NCBI GenBank assembly: GCA_947498785.1
Contig: CANMLS010000032.1
Coordinates: forward strand, 1 to 64,000
Source of the DNA: an uncultured Aquimarina sp.
GTDB taxonomy: Bacteria > Bacteroidota > Bacteroidia > Flavobacteriales > Flavobacteriaceae
Reading direction: 5' to 3'
DNA: 64,000 nt
Under the pieces are notes generated by a model that saw only the letters and a program-made list of their open reading frames with translations, had not been told where the DNA came from and searched no databases. Below, piece by piece: positions 29,109 to 38,200 of this stretch; within the stretch, counting starts at the first letter, position 1; each line of letters opens with the position of its first letter. The position numbers and the translations under genes are program-made.

Positions 29109-30386
29109 ATGGTTTTTATTAGAAATGCATTCAAAAATACATTTTTATTCGTTTATACCCTTCTTATTTTTTGTGGAAGTATAACAAAAATGTATTCACA
29201 GGATCATCCTGATGCACAAAACACAATAAAAAAAGATAGTATCACTACAGATATTATAAAGATTAAATTACCTCTTATTGTTGGAGCAAATCAGACATCA
29301 TCATATCTACCACTCATAAAGAATAAAAAGGTTGCTATTGTAAGTAATCAAACATCTGTAATTTTCAAAGACGGCATTACAAACCAACACCATGTTCATC
29401 TTGTTGATTCACTTTTATCTCATGATATCAAAATAAAAAAAGTATTTGCTCCAGAACATGGTTTTAGAGGTAAGGCTGACGCTGGAGAACTTGTTGCTGA
29501 CGGTAAAGATGTTAAAACAGGACTTTCTATTATATCGCTATATGGTAAAAACAAAAAACCTTCTGCAGCCGCTTTATCAAATATAGATATTGTTATTTTT
29601 GACATACAGGATGTTGGTGTTCGTTTCTATACCTATATTTCTACCTTACATTATGTAATGCAAGCCTGTGCAGAAAATAAAATTCCTCTACTCATATTGG
29701 ATCGTCCAAATCCCAATGCTCATTATATTGATGGTCCCACTCTAGAAAAAGAACATTCTAGTTTTTTGGGAGTTCACCCAATCCCGCTAGTCCACGGCTT
29801 AACTATTGGAGAGTATGCTAATATGGTAAATGGAGAGGGATGGTTAGGAAAAGGGCTAATATGTGAAGTTACGGTTATTCCAGTAAAAAACTATACTCAT
29901 ACAACTTCATACAGTTTACCAATAAGACCTTCTCCTAATTTACCTAATGATAAAGCGATTAATCTCTACCCTAGTCTTGGCTTTTTTGAAGGCACCACTA
30001 TAAATGCTGGTCGTGGCACCGAAACTCAGTTTCAAATTTTTGGCTCACCAGATTTAGCTCTAGAAAAATATGATTATGCCTATATTCCAAAACCTAATTT
30101 TGGTGCTAAGTATCCCAAACATCGCGGAGAGGTATGCTATGGAAAAGATTTAAGAAAAAGCGACCCCTTAGATGCCATACATCTGGAGTGGTTAATCAAT
30201 GCCTATAACAATTCTCATGATAAGGAAAAATTTTTTAATACCAAATCGTTTACCATTCATGCTGGAACAAAAAAATTACAACAACAAATAGAGGAAGGAT
30301 TGACTCCAGAAGAAATCAAAAACACATGGATTGAAGATCTTCAAAAATTCAAAATAAAAAGAGAAAAATACCTAATTTACCTGTAA
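29109..30386 (+). CDS. exo-beta-N-acetylmuramidase NamZ-like (DUF1343, GH171)
   Basis: This 425-residue secreted protein belongs to DUF1343, now known as the NamZ exo-beta-N-acetylmuramidase family (GH171), which releases MurNAc from the ends of cell-wall glycan. An N-terminal hydrophobic signal precedes the domain. Family segments are visible: VAIVSNQTSV, FAPEHGFRG, FDIQDVGVRFYTYISTL, and LPNDKAINLYPSLGFFEGT. The protein ends with the usual KREKYLIYL. It fits peptidoglycan recycling or scavenging of wall fragments. The start is 8 bp from the divergent permease start. It is followed by the kinase gene, but a motif-bearing promoter intervenes. Confidence 0.9.
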   Translation: MVFIRNAFKNTFLFVYTLLIFCGSITKMYSQDHPDAQNTIKKDSITTDIIKIKLPLIVGANQTSSYLPLIKNKKVAIVSNQTSVIFKDGITNQHHVHLVDSLLSHDIKIKKVFAPEHGFRGKADAGELVADGKDVKTGLSIISLYGKNKKPSAAALSNIDIVIFDIQDVGVRFYTYISTLHYVMQACAENKIPLLILDRPNPNAHYIDGPTLEKEHSSFLGVHPIPLVHGLTIGEYANMVNGEGWLGKGLICEVTVIPVKNYTHTTSYSLPIRPSPNLPNDKAINLYPSLGFFEGTTINAGRGTETQFQIFGSPDLALEKYDYAYIPKPNFGAKYPKHRGEVCYGKDLRKSDPLDAIHLEWLINAYNNSHDKEKFFNTKSFTIHAGTKKLQQQIEEGLTPEEIKNTWIEDLQKFKIKREKYLIYL

Positions 30387-30403
30387 TACAAAAACTAACA
30401 AAA

Positions 30404-30418
30404 CCCCCTTTTTCAGGG
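30404..30418 (+). promoter_or_regulatory. CCCCC-TTTTT-CAGGG operator-like motif, site A, upstream of the TPR kinase
   Basis: CCCCCTTTTTCAGGG lies 23 bp before a perfect -7 box TACATTTG (30442-30449). The placement, just above the -33 region, is that of an activator site. The kinase ATG at 30453 comes so soon after the -7 box that its mRNA would be leaderless or nearly so. Confidence 0.55.
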
Positions 30419-30452
30419 ATACTGATGTATGTAGGAATTAATACATTTGTTT

Positions 30453-32603
30453 ATGTTGAGATTTTTACGAAAACTAATTACATATAACTTCTTTATATTC
30501 TGCTTTATACTTAAAGCTCAGATAAAAGAAGACAAGTCTTTACGTCTTTCAACAAGCACAAATATCGAGTATAAAGAAAAAAAACGCATCGATAAAGCGT
30601 ACAAACATCTCAATAACAACAGAGAAAAAAAAGCATATATTATTGCGCAAGAATTATTAAAAAAAACACTCGACAATCGTTCCAAAACTAATGTGAATTT
30701 ACTTTTAGGGCATTATTTTAATTCGAGACAAATAATTGATTCTTCTTTGTTTTACACAAAAAAAGCATTAAAAAACAATAAGTTAAACAAAAATGACTCG
30801 CTAAAAAACAGAATTTATGGCTTAGGCTATAATTTACTTGCTATCAACTATAAAAGAAGAGGATTACTAGAAGAAAGTAGAAAATGGCATCGTAAAGGAA
30901 TTGATATTTCTCAACGGTTTAAAGACAAAAATCTTTTTTACATTCACACGCATGGGCTTGCACTTACACAAAGTGAAATGGGAGATTATAAAAATGCTTT
31001 AAAACTATTCAAAGAATGCTTAACCTACAAAGAAGATCCAGCAATCATTTATGGAAGTTACATCAATATTGGTAGCATTTATGCAAAACTCAATGACTAC
31101 AAATCTTCTAATGATTATTATCAAAAAGCTTTAAAACTTAGTCTAGAAAAAGAAAACTATCACGCTATTGCAGTAATCAAGATAAATCTGGCCATAAATT
31201 ATCAAGAACAAAAAGAGATTGACAAGGCTACTTCTCTATATAATGAAGTAATAGTATTATCAGAAAAAAAAGAATACAAACATCTTTCATTAATTGCTCG
31301 ACTTAATATTGGAAGTGTTTATAAAGATTTAAAGAAATATAATGAAGCAGAAATCGCATTTTCTTCGGCGTTGGATGAAGCTATTACCTTAGGTTATCTT
31401 GATGATCAAAAAGTAATCTATGATAATCTGAAAGAGATTTTTATTGCTCAAAACGATTATAAAAAAGCATTTAAGTTTGTAACAAAAGCTTTTAAAATCA
31501 AAGATTCTATTAATAAACTACAAAGTGATAAAGAGATTAATGAACTCGAAGTAAAATATAAAACTTTACAAAAAGAAAAAGAAATAAAAGTACTGCAGGT
31601 AGAGAATCATAATCGAAAATTAGAACTTAAAAACCAGAACGAAGCTATTAAAAACCTCAAATTGAAGCAAGAAGTAGAAAAGAAAGAAAATGAATATAAA
31701 ATTTTATCTTTTCAGAATGCTTCAGAAAAAAAACTGAATGAAATTACTTTGTTAAAAAAAGATCAGGAAATTCAGGAAACTAAGTTGATTAGACAAAAAA
31801 GTATTAAAAATACAATTTTGTATTCCTTTTTGATATTACTTATCCCTGTTATCAGTTTGCTGTTTACGTATTATCAGAAACTTCAAACCCAGAATGAATT
31901 AAACAAAAAGCAAGAAGAAGTCAGTGAACAAAAAATTTCGTCATTACTTAAAGATCAAGAATTAAAACTAATCAAAGCATCTATAGAAGGCCAGGATAAA
32001 GAGAGAAAACGTATTGCCGAAGAATTACACGATAGTATTGGAGGAAATCTGGCTGCTATAAAATTACAACTTAATAACCTTACTACTAGTAATAAAGAAG
32101 ATTACTTAAAAACCATTAACTATCAAATAGATGACACCTATGAGCAAGTGCGAAGTCTTTCTCATAATCTAACTCCTAAAAAATTTAGTAAAAATAACTT
32201 CTGTGAAGTACTCGAAGAATATTTTAATAATATAGGCAAAAGCAGTAGTCTTAATACTTCATTTGTAGTATATCCCAGAATCGAAATTGATTTCTTAGAG
32301 GAAATATTACAAATCGAAGCTTTTAAAATTATTCAAGAATTAATCACCAATACAATCAAACATTCAAAAGCTTCCTCTGTCGAACTTCAATTGAATCTAG
32401 TAGACAACACATTGAGCATATTATTTGAAGATAATGGTATTGGCTTTAATCCAAAAAATAATACCGACGGAATCGGCTTTGAAAATATAAAAAGTAGATT
32501 AAAAAAAATTTATGGAACTTTTTATATTGATTCAAGAATTAATAGAGGTACCATTATAAATATAGAAATTCCAACTTTAACAACAATCGCAAATGAAATA
32601 TAA
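30453..32603 (+). CDS. TPR-containing sensor histidine kinase (HisKA_3 type)
   Basis: This 716-residue kinase (ATG at 30453; a TTG two codons upstream is less likely) begins with a signal-like hydrophobic stretch. Tetratricopeptide repeats (about residues 30-350) follow, forming the periplasmic sensor, then a charged coiled coil, a membrane helix (about 448-470), and the kinase core. The phospho-accepting His is near residue 526 in AEELHDSIGGNLAA, and the ATPase boxes EALKIIQELITNTIKHS-like and DNGIGF, GIGFENIKSRL are present. It overlaps the LuxR-type regulator gene by 11 bp, which pairs them. Such TPR kinases are common in Bacteroidota; the signal is unknown. Confidence 0.92.
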   Translation: MLRFLRKLITYNFFIFCFILKAQIKEDKSLRLSTSTNIEYKEKKRIDKAYKHLNNNREKKAYIIAQELLKKTLDNRSKTNVNLLLGHYFNSRQIIDSSLFYTKKALKNNKLNKNDSLKNRIYGLGYNLLAINYKRRGLLEESRKWHRKGIDISQRFKDKNLFYIHTHGLALTQSEMGDYKNALKLFKECLTYKEDPAIIYGSYINIGSIYAKLNDYKSSNDYYQKALKLSLEKENYHAIAVIKINLAINYQEQKEIDKATSLYNEVIVLSEKKEYKHLSLIARLNIGSVYKDLKKYNEAEIAFSSALDEAITLGYLDDQKVIYDNLKEIFIAQNDYKKAFKFVTKAFKIKDSINKLQSDKEINELEVKYKTLQKEKEIKVLQVENHNRKLELKNQNEAIKNLKLKQEVEKKENEYKILSFQNASEKKLNEITLLKKDQEIQETKLIRQKSIKNTILYSFLILLIPVISLLFTYYQKLQTQNELNKKQEEVSEQKISSLLKDQELKLIKASIEGQDKERKRIAEELHDSIGGNLAAIKLQLNNLTTSNKEDYLKTINYQIDDTYEQVRSLSHNLTPKKFSKNNFCEVLEEYFNNIGKSSSLNTSFVVYPRIEIDFLEEILQIEAFKIIQELITNTIKHSKASSVELQLNLVDNTLSILFEDNGIGFNPKNNTDGIGFENIKSRLKKIYGTFYIDSRINRGTIINIEIPTLTTIANEI

Positions 32604-33240
32604 TTTAATTATTGTAGACGATCATAAAATGTTTTTAGACGGCTTGCTTAGTATACTCAACTCAGAAGATGAGTATAATATTTTACTAACCGCCAAAGAT
32701 GGAAAACATATAGCAAAATACTTAGAAATTAACCCAGATGAAAGAGTTGATCTTATCATCACAGATATTTCTATGCCCGAATTAGATGGCATTACTCTTA
32801 ATAAGATTATAAAAGAACGAAAGAAAAATACAAGAACTCTTGTAGTTAGTATGCATAACAATGCAGAAATGATTGATAACCTGATTGAGCATGATGTAGA
32901 TGGATATGTACCAAAAAATGCAGAAAAAGAAGAGCTTCTAAAGGCTATAAAAACAATATTAAAAGGAGAAAAATATTTCTCAAAAGAAATAAAAGATATA
33001 TATCTTGAAAACAAGTTCTCTAAAAAAAGACAGGAGGAAATTAAACTTACTCAAAGAGAAATTGATGTAATTACTCTAATTGCTCAAGAGCACACAACTC
33101 AGGAGATTGCAGATAAACTATTCTTAAGTAAGCATACCATCGAAAGTTATAGAAAAAACCTCATCGCCAAACTTAATGTAAGAAATCTGGCTGGGCTGAC
33201 TAAGTATGCATTAAAAATGAAATACATCAAAAATGGATAA
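32593..33240 (+). CDS. NarL/LuxR-type response regulator
   Basis: This 215-residue regulator has an N-terminal receiver with acidic pocket VDDH (residues 8-11) and phospho-acceptor Asp58 (IITDISMPE). The C-terminal LuxR helix-turn-helix is visible as LTQREIDVITLIAQEHTTQE followed by IADKLFLSKHTIESYRKNL. It overlaps the TPR kinase gene and is therefore its partner. The GC-rich operator-like motif before the kinase gene and before the following peptide gene makes both likely targets, which is an inference. Confidence 0.95.
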   Translation: MKYNLIIVDDHKMFLDGLLSILNSEDEYNILLTAKDGKHIAKYLEINPDERVDLIITDISMPELDGITLNKIIKERKKNTRTLVVSMHNNAEMIDNLIEHDVDGYVPKNAEKEELLKAIKTILKGEKYFSKEIKDIYLENKFSKKRQEEIKLTQREIDVITLIAQEHTTQEIADKLFLSKHTIESYRKNLIAKLNVRNLAGLTKYALKMKYIKNG

Positions 33241-33287
33241 TTTCAACAAATTTACTTACAATTTTAAAATCAAAAAAACTCTCTAAA

Positions 33288-33304
33288 CCCCCTGTTTTTC
33301 ACGG
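33288..33304 (+). promoter_or_regulatory. CCCCCTGTTTTTCACGG motif, site B, upstream of the small peptide gene
   Basis: The site reads CCCCCTGTTTTTCACGG, and a partly inverted copy CACTGAAAATAGGGAG follows at 33322-33337. A TAAATTTA -7-like box lies about 21 bp beyond the second copy, so the layout resembles site A. Confidence 0.5.
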
Positions 33305-33400
33305 AAAAAAGGATTTCGTTTCACTGAAAATAGGGAGATTATCCTTGCCAATATCGCCTAAATTTATTGTAGGAAATTAAATTAATTAAAGTCTACAATT

Positions 33401-33559
33401 ATGGAGAAATTAACATTCGCACAGTTGCTCGAAGAGCAAGGAAAACAAATTCTAAGTAAACAATCATTATCTAAAGTATATGGGAAGGGAGGAGCAAAAA
33501 GACCGATTTTTGACGTTCCTGGTCCTTCTCCTGTAAGTTTCGAGAACGAGATAGAATAG
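33401..33559 (+). CDS. 52-residue peptide with double-glycine-like leader
   Basis: The ORF runs from ATG 33401 to TAG 33557-33559 and encodes a 52-residue peptide. The first half (EKLTFAQLLEEQGKQILSKQ) is helical and charged. Next come LSKVYGKGGAKRP, similar to the LS-xxx-K-xx-GG leader end of Bacteroidota peptide precursors, and a Pro-rich tail (FDVPGPSPVSFENEIE). It stands alone between an operator-like motif and a terminator, directly after the LuxR regulator. No modification enzyme or exporter is adjacent, so a RiPP or signal-peptide role is only a hypothesis. That it is translated is supported by its punctuated location. Confidence 0.55.
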   Translation: MEKLTFAQLLEEQGKQILSKQSLSKVYGKGGAKRPIFDVPGPSPVSFENEIE

Positions 33560-33587
33560 AAACCTTTTGCTTTTAGCAAAAAAAAGC

Positions 33588-33618
33588 TGAATTCTATGTT
33601 AAAAACAAATAATTCAGC
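33588..33618 (+). other. hairpin after the peptide gene
   Basis: GCTGAATT and AATTCAGC pair around a loop within the 3' untranslated region of the peptide gene; a smaller hairpin (TTTTGCT/AGCAAAA) precedes it. Together with the terminator they form three stacked hairpins that could protect the mRNA 3' end. Confidence 0.45.
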
Positions 33619-33628
33619 CAAGTTACAC

Positions 33629-33661
33629 AAAGGTCTTTCATTAATTTGAAAGGCCTTTTTT
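33629..33661 (+). terminator. terminator of the peptide gene
   Basis: AAAGGTCTTTCA and TGAAAGGCCTTT pair (one G-T pair) with a short loop and are followed by TTTTTTA. Confidence 0.85.
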
Positions 33662-34324
33662 ATAGAAATCAAATTCTCAATAAAGATGCTTATTTTAACC
33701 AGCATTATGCATTAAAAAATCTATTACATCTTTGAACTACTGCAAATACTGGCGCTTCACTATATTTTTTAATTTCACCATAACGGTGCTATGCAGAAAT
33801 TAAGAAAACATCAGTATTTATGGTATTTCAAAGCTTCATCACGAAGTTCTAATACATAAAACGGGTTTAATCACAATAAAACACCCCTAAAGCATTATCA
33901 TTATACCTTTTCAGCTTTAAAAATACTCAAGTAAAAGCAGTATTTTTAAAGCTTAACTCATTGTCTAAACAAATGTAGTAGCTCCAAGACGATATGCGGC
34001 ATTATAAGTTTAAATTGGTATTAGACAAACAAAGAAAATTAAAACATAGCCTAAGGGCTTTATATTATTTTAAAGTATAAAGGGAAGAAAACAAATTTTA
34101 ATGGATAATCTTAAATCAGAAATGTAGAATGAATAAATAATAGTGTAGCTTTTACACCTAACTTTATTTATCATCGAAATACAAAAAAGAAAAAAAAGAC
34201 AACTTTATGAGCTCTCAAACTTCTTCTCATACAAATAACCATAAAGAGTAATAAACCTATCTAAAAAGGACGTTATATTTTGTATAACAGCCTTGGTTCT
34301 TTTAAACATACATAAGCATCATTA
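33662..34324. other. gene-free stretch with one long hairpin
   Basis: No convincing ORF is present (the longest candidate is about 22 codons). The notable item is a perfect 13-bp inverted repeat, arms 33914-33926 and 33940-33952, with a 13-base loop and no T run on either side. It could belong to an unrecognised small RNA or a long 3' region of the PorP gene. Confidence 0.5.
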
Positions 34325-35251
34325 TTATTTCTCCATAAAACCACCACCAAAACGATAACTTAATACAATCCCATGAGTATTATTTATTGGTGTACTTTTT
34401 AACGTCTGATTATAATTATATAATACTCTTAAATGATTAGAAATATAGAATCCCGCAAGAAAATTCATAGAAGAGTTTGTTCTGTATCCAGCCCCAACTT
34501 CTATTTTATTTTTATAATTAACCTTAGCATTAAAATCTGTCTGAATTGGCGCTCCAGACACATGCTTAATAAGTATACTAGGGTTTATCATAACCTCTTC
34601 AAAACGAGTTGCAAAAAAACGATATCCTGTATAGGCATAATAAGGACTTTCTATATTTACATTATCTTCTTCAGAAGATAATGAATCTCCCAATAGATTT
34701 GGTGCTGAAACACCTACATAAAAACGCTCTCTATTATAAAGTATACCGATCCCTAAGGTGGGTATAATCGTGTTAATATTATTTGCAAAATTTGGGTCAT
34801 TCTGAATTCCTAATTCTAATAGATTTTCATCATAAATCAGTATACCCCCAGTTATCCCAAAAGATAATACATTGGGATTATACGACCACCATCTAGCACG
34901 ATTATAACTACGATCAAAAAACAACTTATACGAATATGCTCCAAACAAACTTGTAGCAGTTGTAACTCCAACCTGATCACTATAAACACCTGCTCCAAGT
35001 CCAACATTTTCTGAACCCAATGGAGAGTTAAAGGTTAACCCAATATTCCTTGGGCTTCCGTCTATTTGATTTAAGTATCCCCTATTGGTAATTGTAATAT
35101 CTGCATCTGGATAAAACCCTGCATGTGCTGGATTTATAATTACGGTATTGTAATTATAATTTGCAAAAACAGGAGTTTGTTGCCCAAATATTGGGTATAA
35201 AACCCCTTTTGAAAGCATTACAACCATCAATATTATATATTTTGTTTTCAT
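34325..35251 (-). CDS. PorP/SprF-family type IX secretion protein
   Basis: This 308-residue outer-membrane beta-barrel belongs to the PorP/SprF family. Members accompany specific cargo proteins bearing a type B (CHU_C) sorting domain and help them through the type IX secretion system or onto the surface. A signal peptide ends near residue 23 (FGQ). The family start FANYNYNTVIINPAHAGF is clear, and the chain ends in an aromatic-rich strand with terminal GGFMEK. It begins 3 bp after the stop codon of the 1798-residue cargo gene, so the two form one unit. Confidence 0.93.
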   Translation of the reverse strand: MKTKYIILMVVMLSKGVLYPIFGQQTPVFANYNYNTVIINPAHAGFYPDADITITNRGYLNQIDGSPRNIGLTFNSPLGSENVGLGAGVYSDQVGVTTATSLFGAYSYKLFFDRSYNRARWWSYNPNVLSFGITGGILIYDENLLELGIQNDPNFANNINTIIPTLGIGILYNRERFYVGVSAPNLLGDSLSSEEDNVNIESPYYAYTGYRFFATRFEEVMINPSILIKHVSGAPIQTDFNAKVNYKNKIEVGAGYRTNSSMNFLAGFYISNHLRVLYNYNQTLKSTPINNTHGIVLSYRFGGGFMEK

Positions 35252-35254
35252 TAA

Positions 35255-38200
35255 TTAACGTTTTAAAACAAGGAATCCTGTTTCTTTTTTCAAATTATGA
35301 ATCCCTTCAATTTTTATATCAAAGAAATAAGTCCCTTCTGGTAATTTCCCCCCTCCTATACTCCTCTTTCTGTTTGCTATTCCTCTAAAAACCCTTGACG
35401 TATTGTTATAACCTTCAGTTTCAAAAACCAAATCTCCCCATCTATTATATATCAACACTCTATTATTTGGGTAATTATCAATACCATGAATCTCCCAATA
35501 TTCATTGATACCATCACCATCAGGAGAAAAGCCATATCCTGTCTCATCCTCTTCTAATGGAGTAACATATACGGTAACCATATCCTCGGCAGTACACCCA
35601 TCATTACCCGTAAAAAACAAAGTATATGTTGTAGTTTCTGTTGGGCTGGCTATTGGGTTTGCTATACTACTATTATTTAAACCTTCAGAAGGTAACCAAG
35701 TCAAAGTGCCAGGGTTTGAAACGACTGCATCTAATTGTATTTCTTGTCCTTGAACGATTTCTTGATCTTCTCCTGCTTCTATATCACACTCCACAAAGTC
35801 ATTATCTTCTATAACAACATCTTGCTCTGTAGTTGTTCCAAGAACAATACCTGTTGATGGATTTCTAATCGCAAGTCTAACCATCTCTGTACCTTCTACA
35901 TCTGTATCGTCTACAATCGTAAAAGTGGCTGTACCTGTAGTCATACCATCCAGAATAGTAATCGTTGTAGTACTTAAGATAAAATCTGAAGATGTAATTC
36001 CTACTCCTTTGGTAACAAGATCAACTGTTTGATTACCGACTACAGCTGTCGAAGAAGTGGCTGTCACTGTTATTACTGTACCAGCAGCTTCTGTACCTAC
36101 ATTTGCAGAAACTGAAAGATTTACTGTAGGGATAGGTGCAGAATCATTATCGGTAATAACAACATCTTGCTCTATAGTTGTTCCTAGAACAATACCTGTT
36201 GATGGATTGCTAATCGTGAGTCTTGCCGTCTCTGTACCTTCTATATCAGTATCATCTTCAATAGTAAAAGTTACTGTACCTGTAGTCGTACCATCAGCAA
36301 TAGTAATCGTAGTACCACTTAAAATAAAATCTGAAGCTGTAATTCCGGTTCCTGTCGTAGCAAGATCAATAGTTTGATCACCCACTACAGCCGCCGAAGA
36401 AGTAGCCGTTACAGTGATTACTGTACCAGCAGCTTCTGTACCTGTATTTGATGAAACCGAAAGGTTTACTGTAGGGAGAGGTGCAAAATCATTATCTGTG
36501 ATATCAACATCTTGAGTTGTAGTCCCTCCAAGGGTAATCCCTGATGATGGATTACTAATCGTTAGTGTTGCTGTCTCTGTGCCTTCTATATCAGTATCAT
36601 CTTCAATAGTAAAAGTTACTGTACCTGTAGTCATACCATCAGCAATAGTAATCGTAGTACCACTTAAAGTAAAATCTGAAGCTGTAATTCCGGTTCCTGT
36701 CGTAGCAAGATCAATAGTTTGATCACCCACTACAGCCGCCGAAGAAGTAGCCGTTACAGTGATTACTGTACCAGCAGCTTCTGTACCTGTATTTGATGAA
36801 ACCGAAAGGTTTACTGTAGGGAGAGGTGCAAAATCATTATCTGTGATATCAACATCTTGAGTTGTAGTCCCTCCAAGGGTAATCCCTGATGATGGATTAC
36901 TAATCGTTAGTGTTGCTGTCTCTGTGCCTTCTATATCAGTATCATCTTCAATAGTAAAAGTTACTGTACCTGTAGTCATACCATCAGCAATAGTAATCGT
37001 AGTACCACTTAAAGTAAAATCTGAAGCTGTAATTCCGGTTCCTGTCGTAGCAAGATCAATAGTTTGATCACCCATTACAGCTGTCGTAGAAGTGGCTGTC
37101 ACTGTTATTACTGTACCAGCAGCTTCTGTACCTACATTTGCAGAAACTGAAAGATTTACTGTAGGGAGAGGTGCAAAATCATTATCTGTGATATCAACAT
37201 CTTGGGTTGTAGTCCCTCCAAGGGTAATCCCTGATGATGGATTACTAATCGTGAGTGTTGCTGTCTCTGTACCTTCTATATCTGTATCGTCTACAATCGT
37301 AAAAGTGGCTGTACCTGTAGTCGTACCATCAGCAATAGTAATCGTAGTACCACTTAAAATAAAATCTGAAGCTGTAATTCCGATTCCTGAAGCTGCAAGA
37401 TCAATAGTTTGATCACCCATTACAGCTGTCGAAGAAGTGGCTGTCACTGTTATTACTGTACCAGCAGCTTCTGTTCCTGTATCTGATGAAACCGAAAGGC
37501 TTACTGTAGGGAGAGGTGCAAAATCATTATCTGTGATATCAACATCTTGGGTTGTAGTCCCTCCAAGGGTAATCCCTGATGATGGATTACTAATCGTGAG
37601 TGTTGCTGTCTCTGTGCCTTCTATATCAGTATCATCTTCAATAGTAAAAGTTACTGTACCTGTAGTCGTACCATCAGCAATAGTAATCGTAGTACCACTT
37701 AAAATAAAATCTGAAGCTGTAATTCCAGTTCCTGTCGTAGCAAGATCAATAGTTTGATCACCCACTACAGCCGCAGAAGAAGTAGCCGTTACAGTGATTA
37801 CTGTACCAGCAGCTTCTGTACCTGTATTTGATGAAACCGAAAGATTTACTGTAGGGAGAGGTGCAGAATCATTATCGGTAATAACAACATCTTGCTCTGT
37901 AGTCGTTCCTAGAACAATACCTGTTGATGGGTTGCTAATCGTGAGTCTTGCCGTCTCTGTACCTTCTATATCTGTATCGTCTAAAATCGTAAAAGTGGCT
38001 GTACCTGTAGTCATACCATCCAGAATAGTAATCGTTGTAGTACTTAAAGTAAAATCTGAAGATGTAATTCCGATTCCTGAAGCTGCAAGATCAATAGTTT
38101 GATCACCCACTACAGCCGCCGAAGAAGTAGCCGTTACAGTGATTACCGTACCAGTAGCTTCTGTACCTGTATTTGATGAAACCGAAAGATTTACTGTAGG

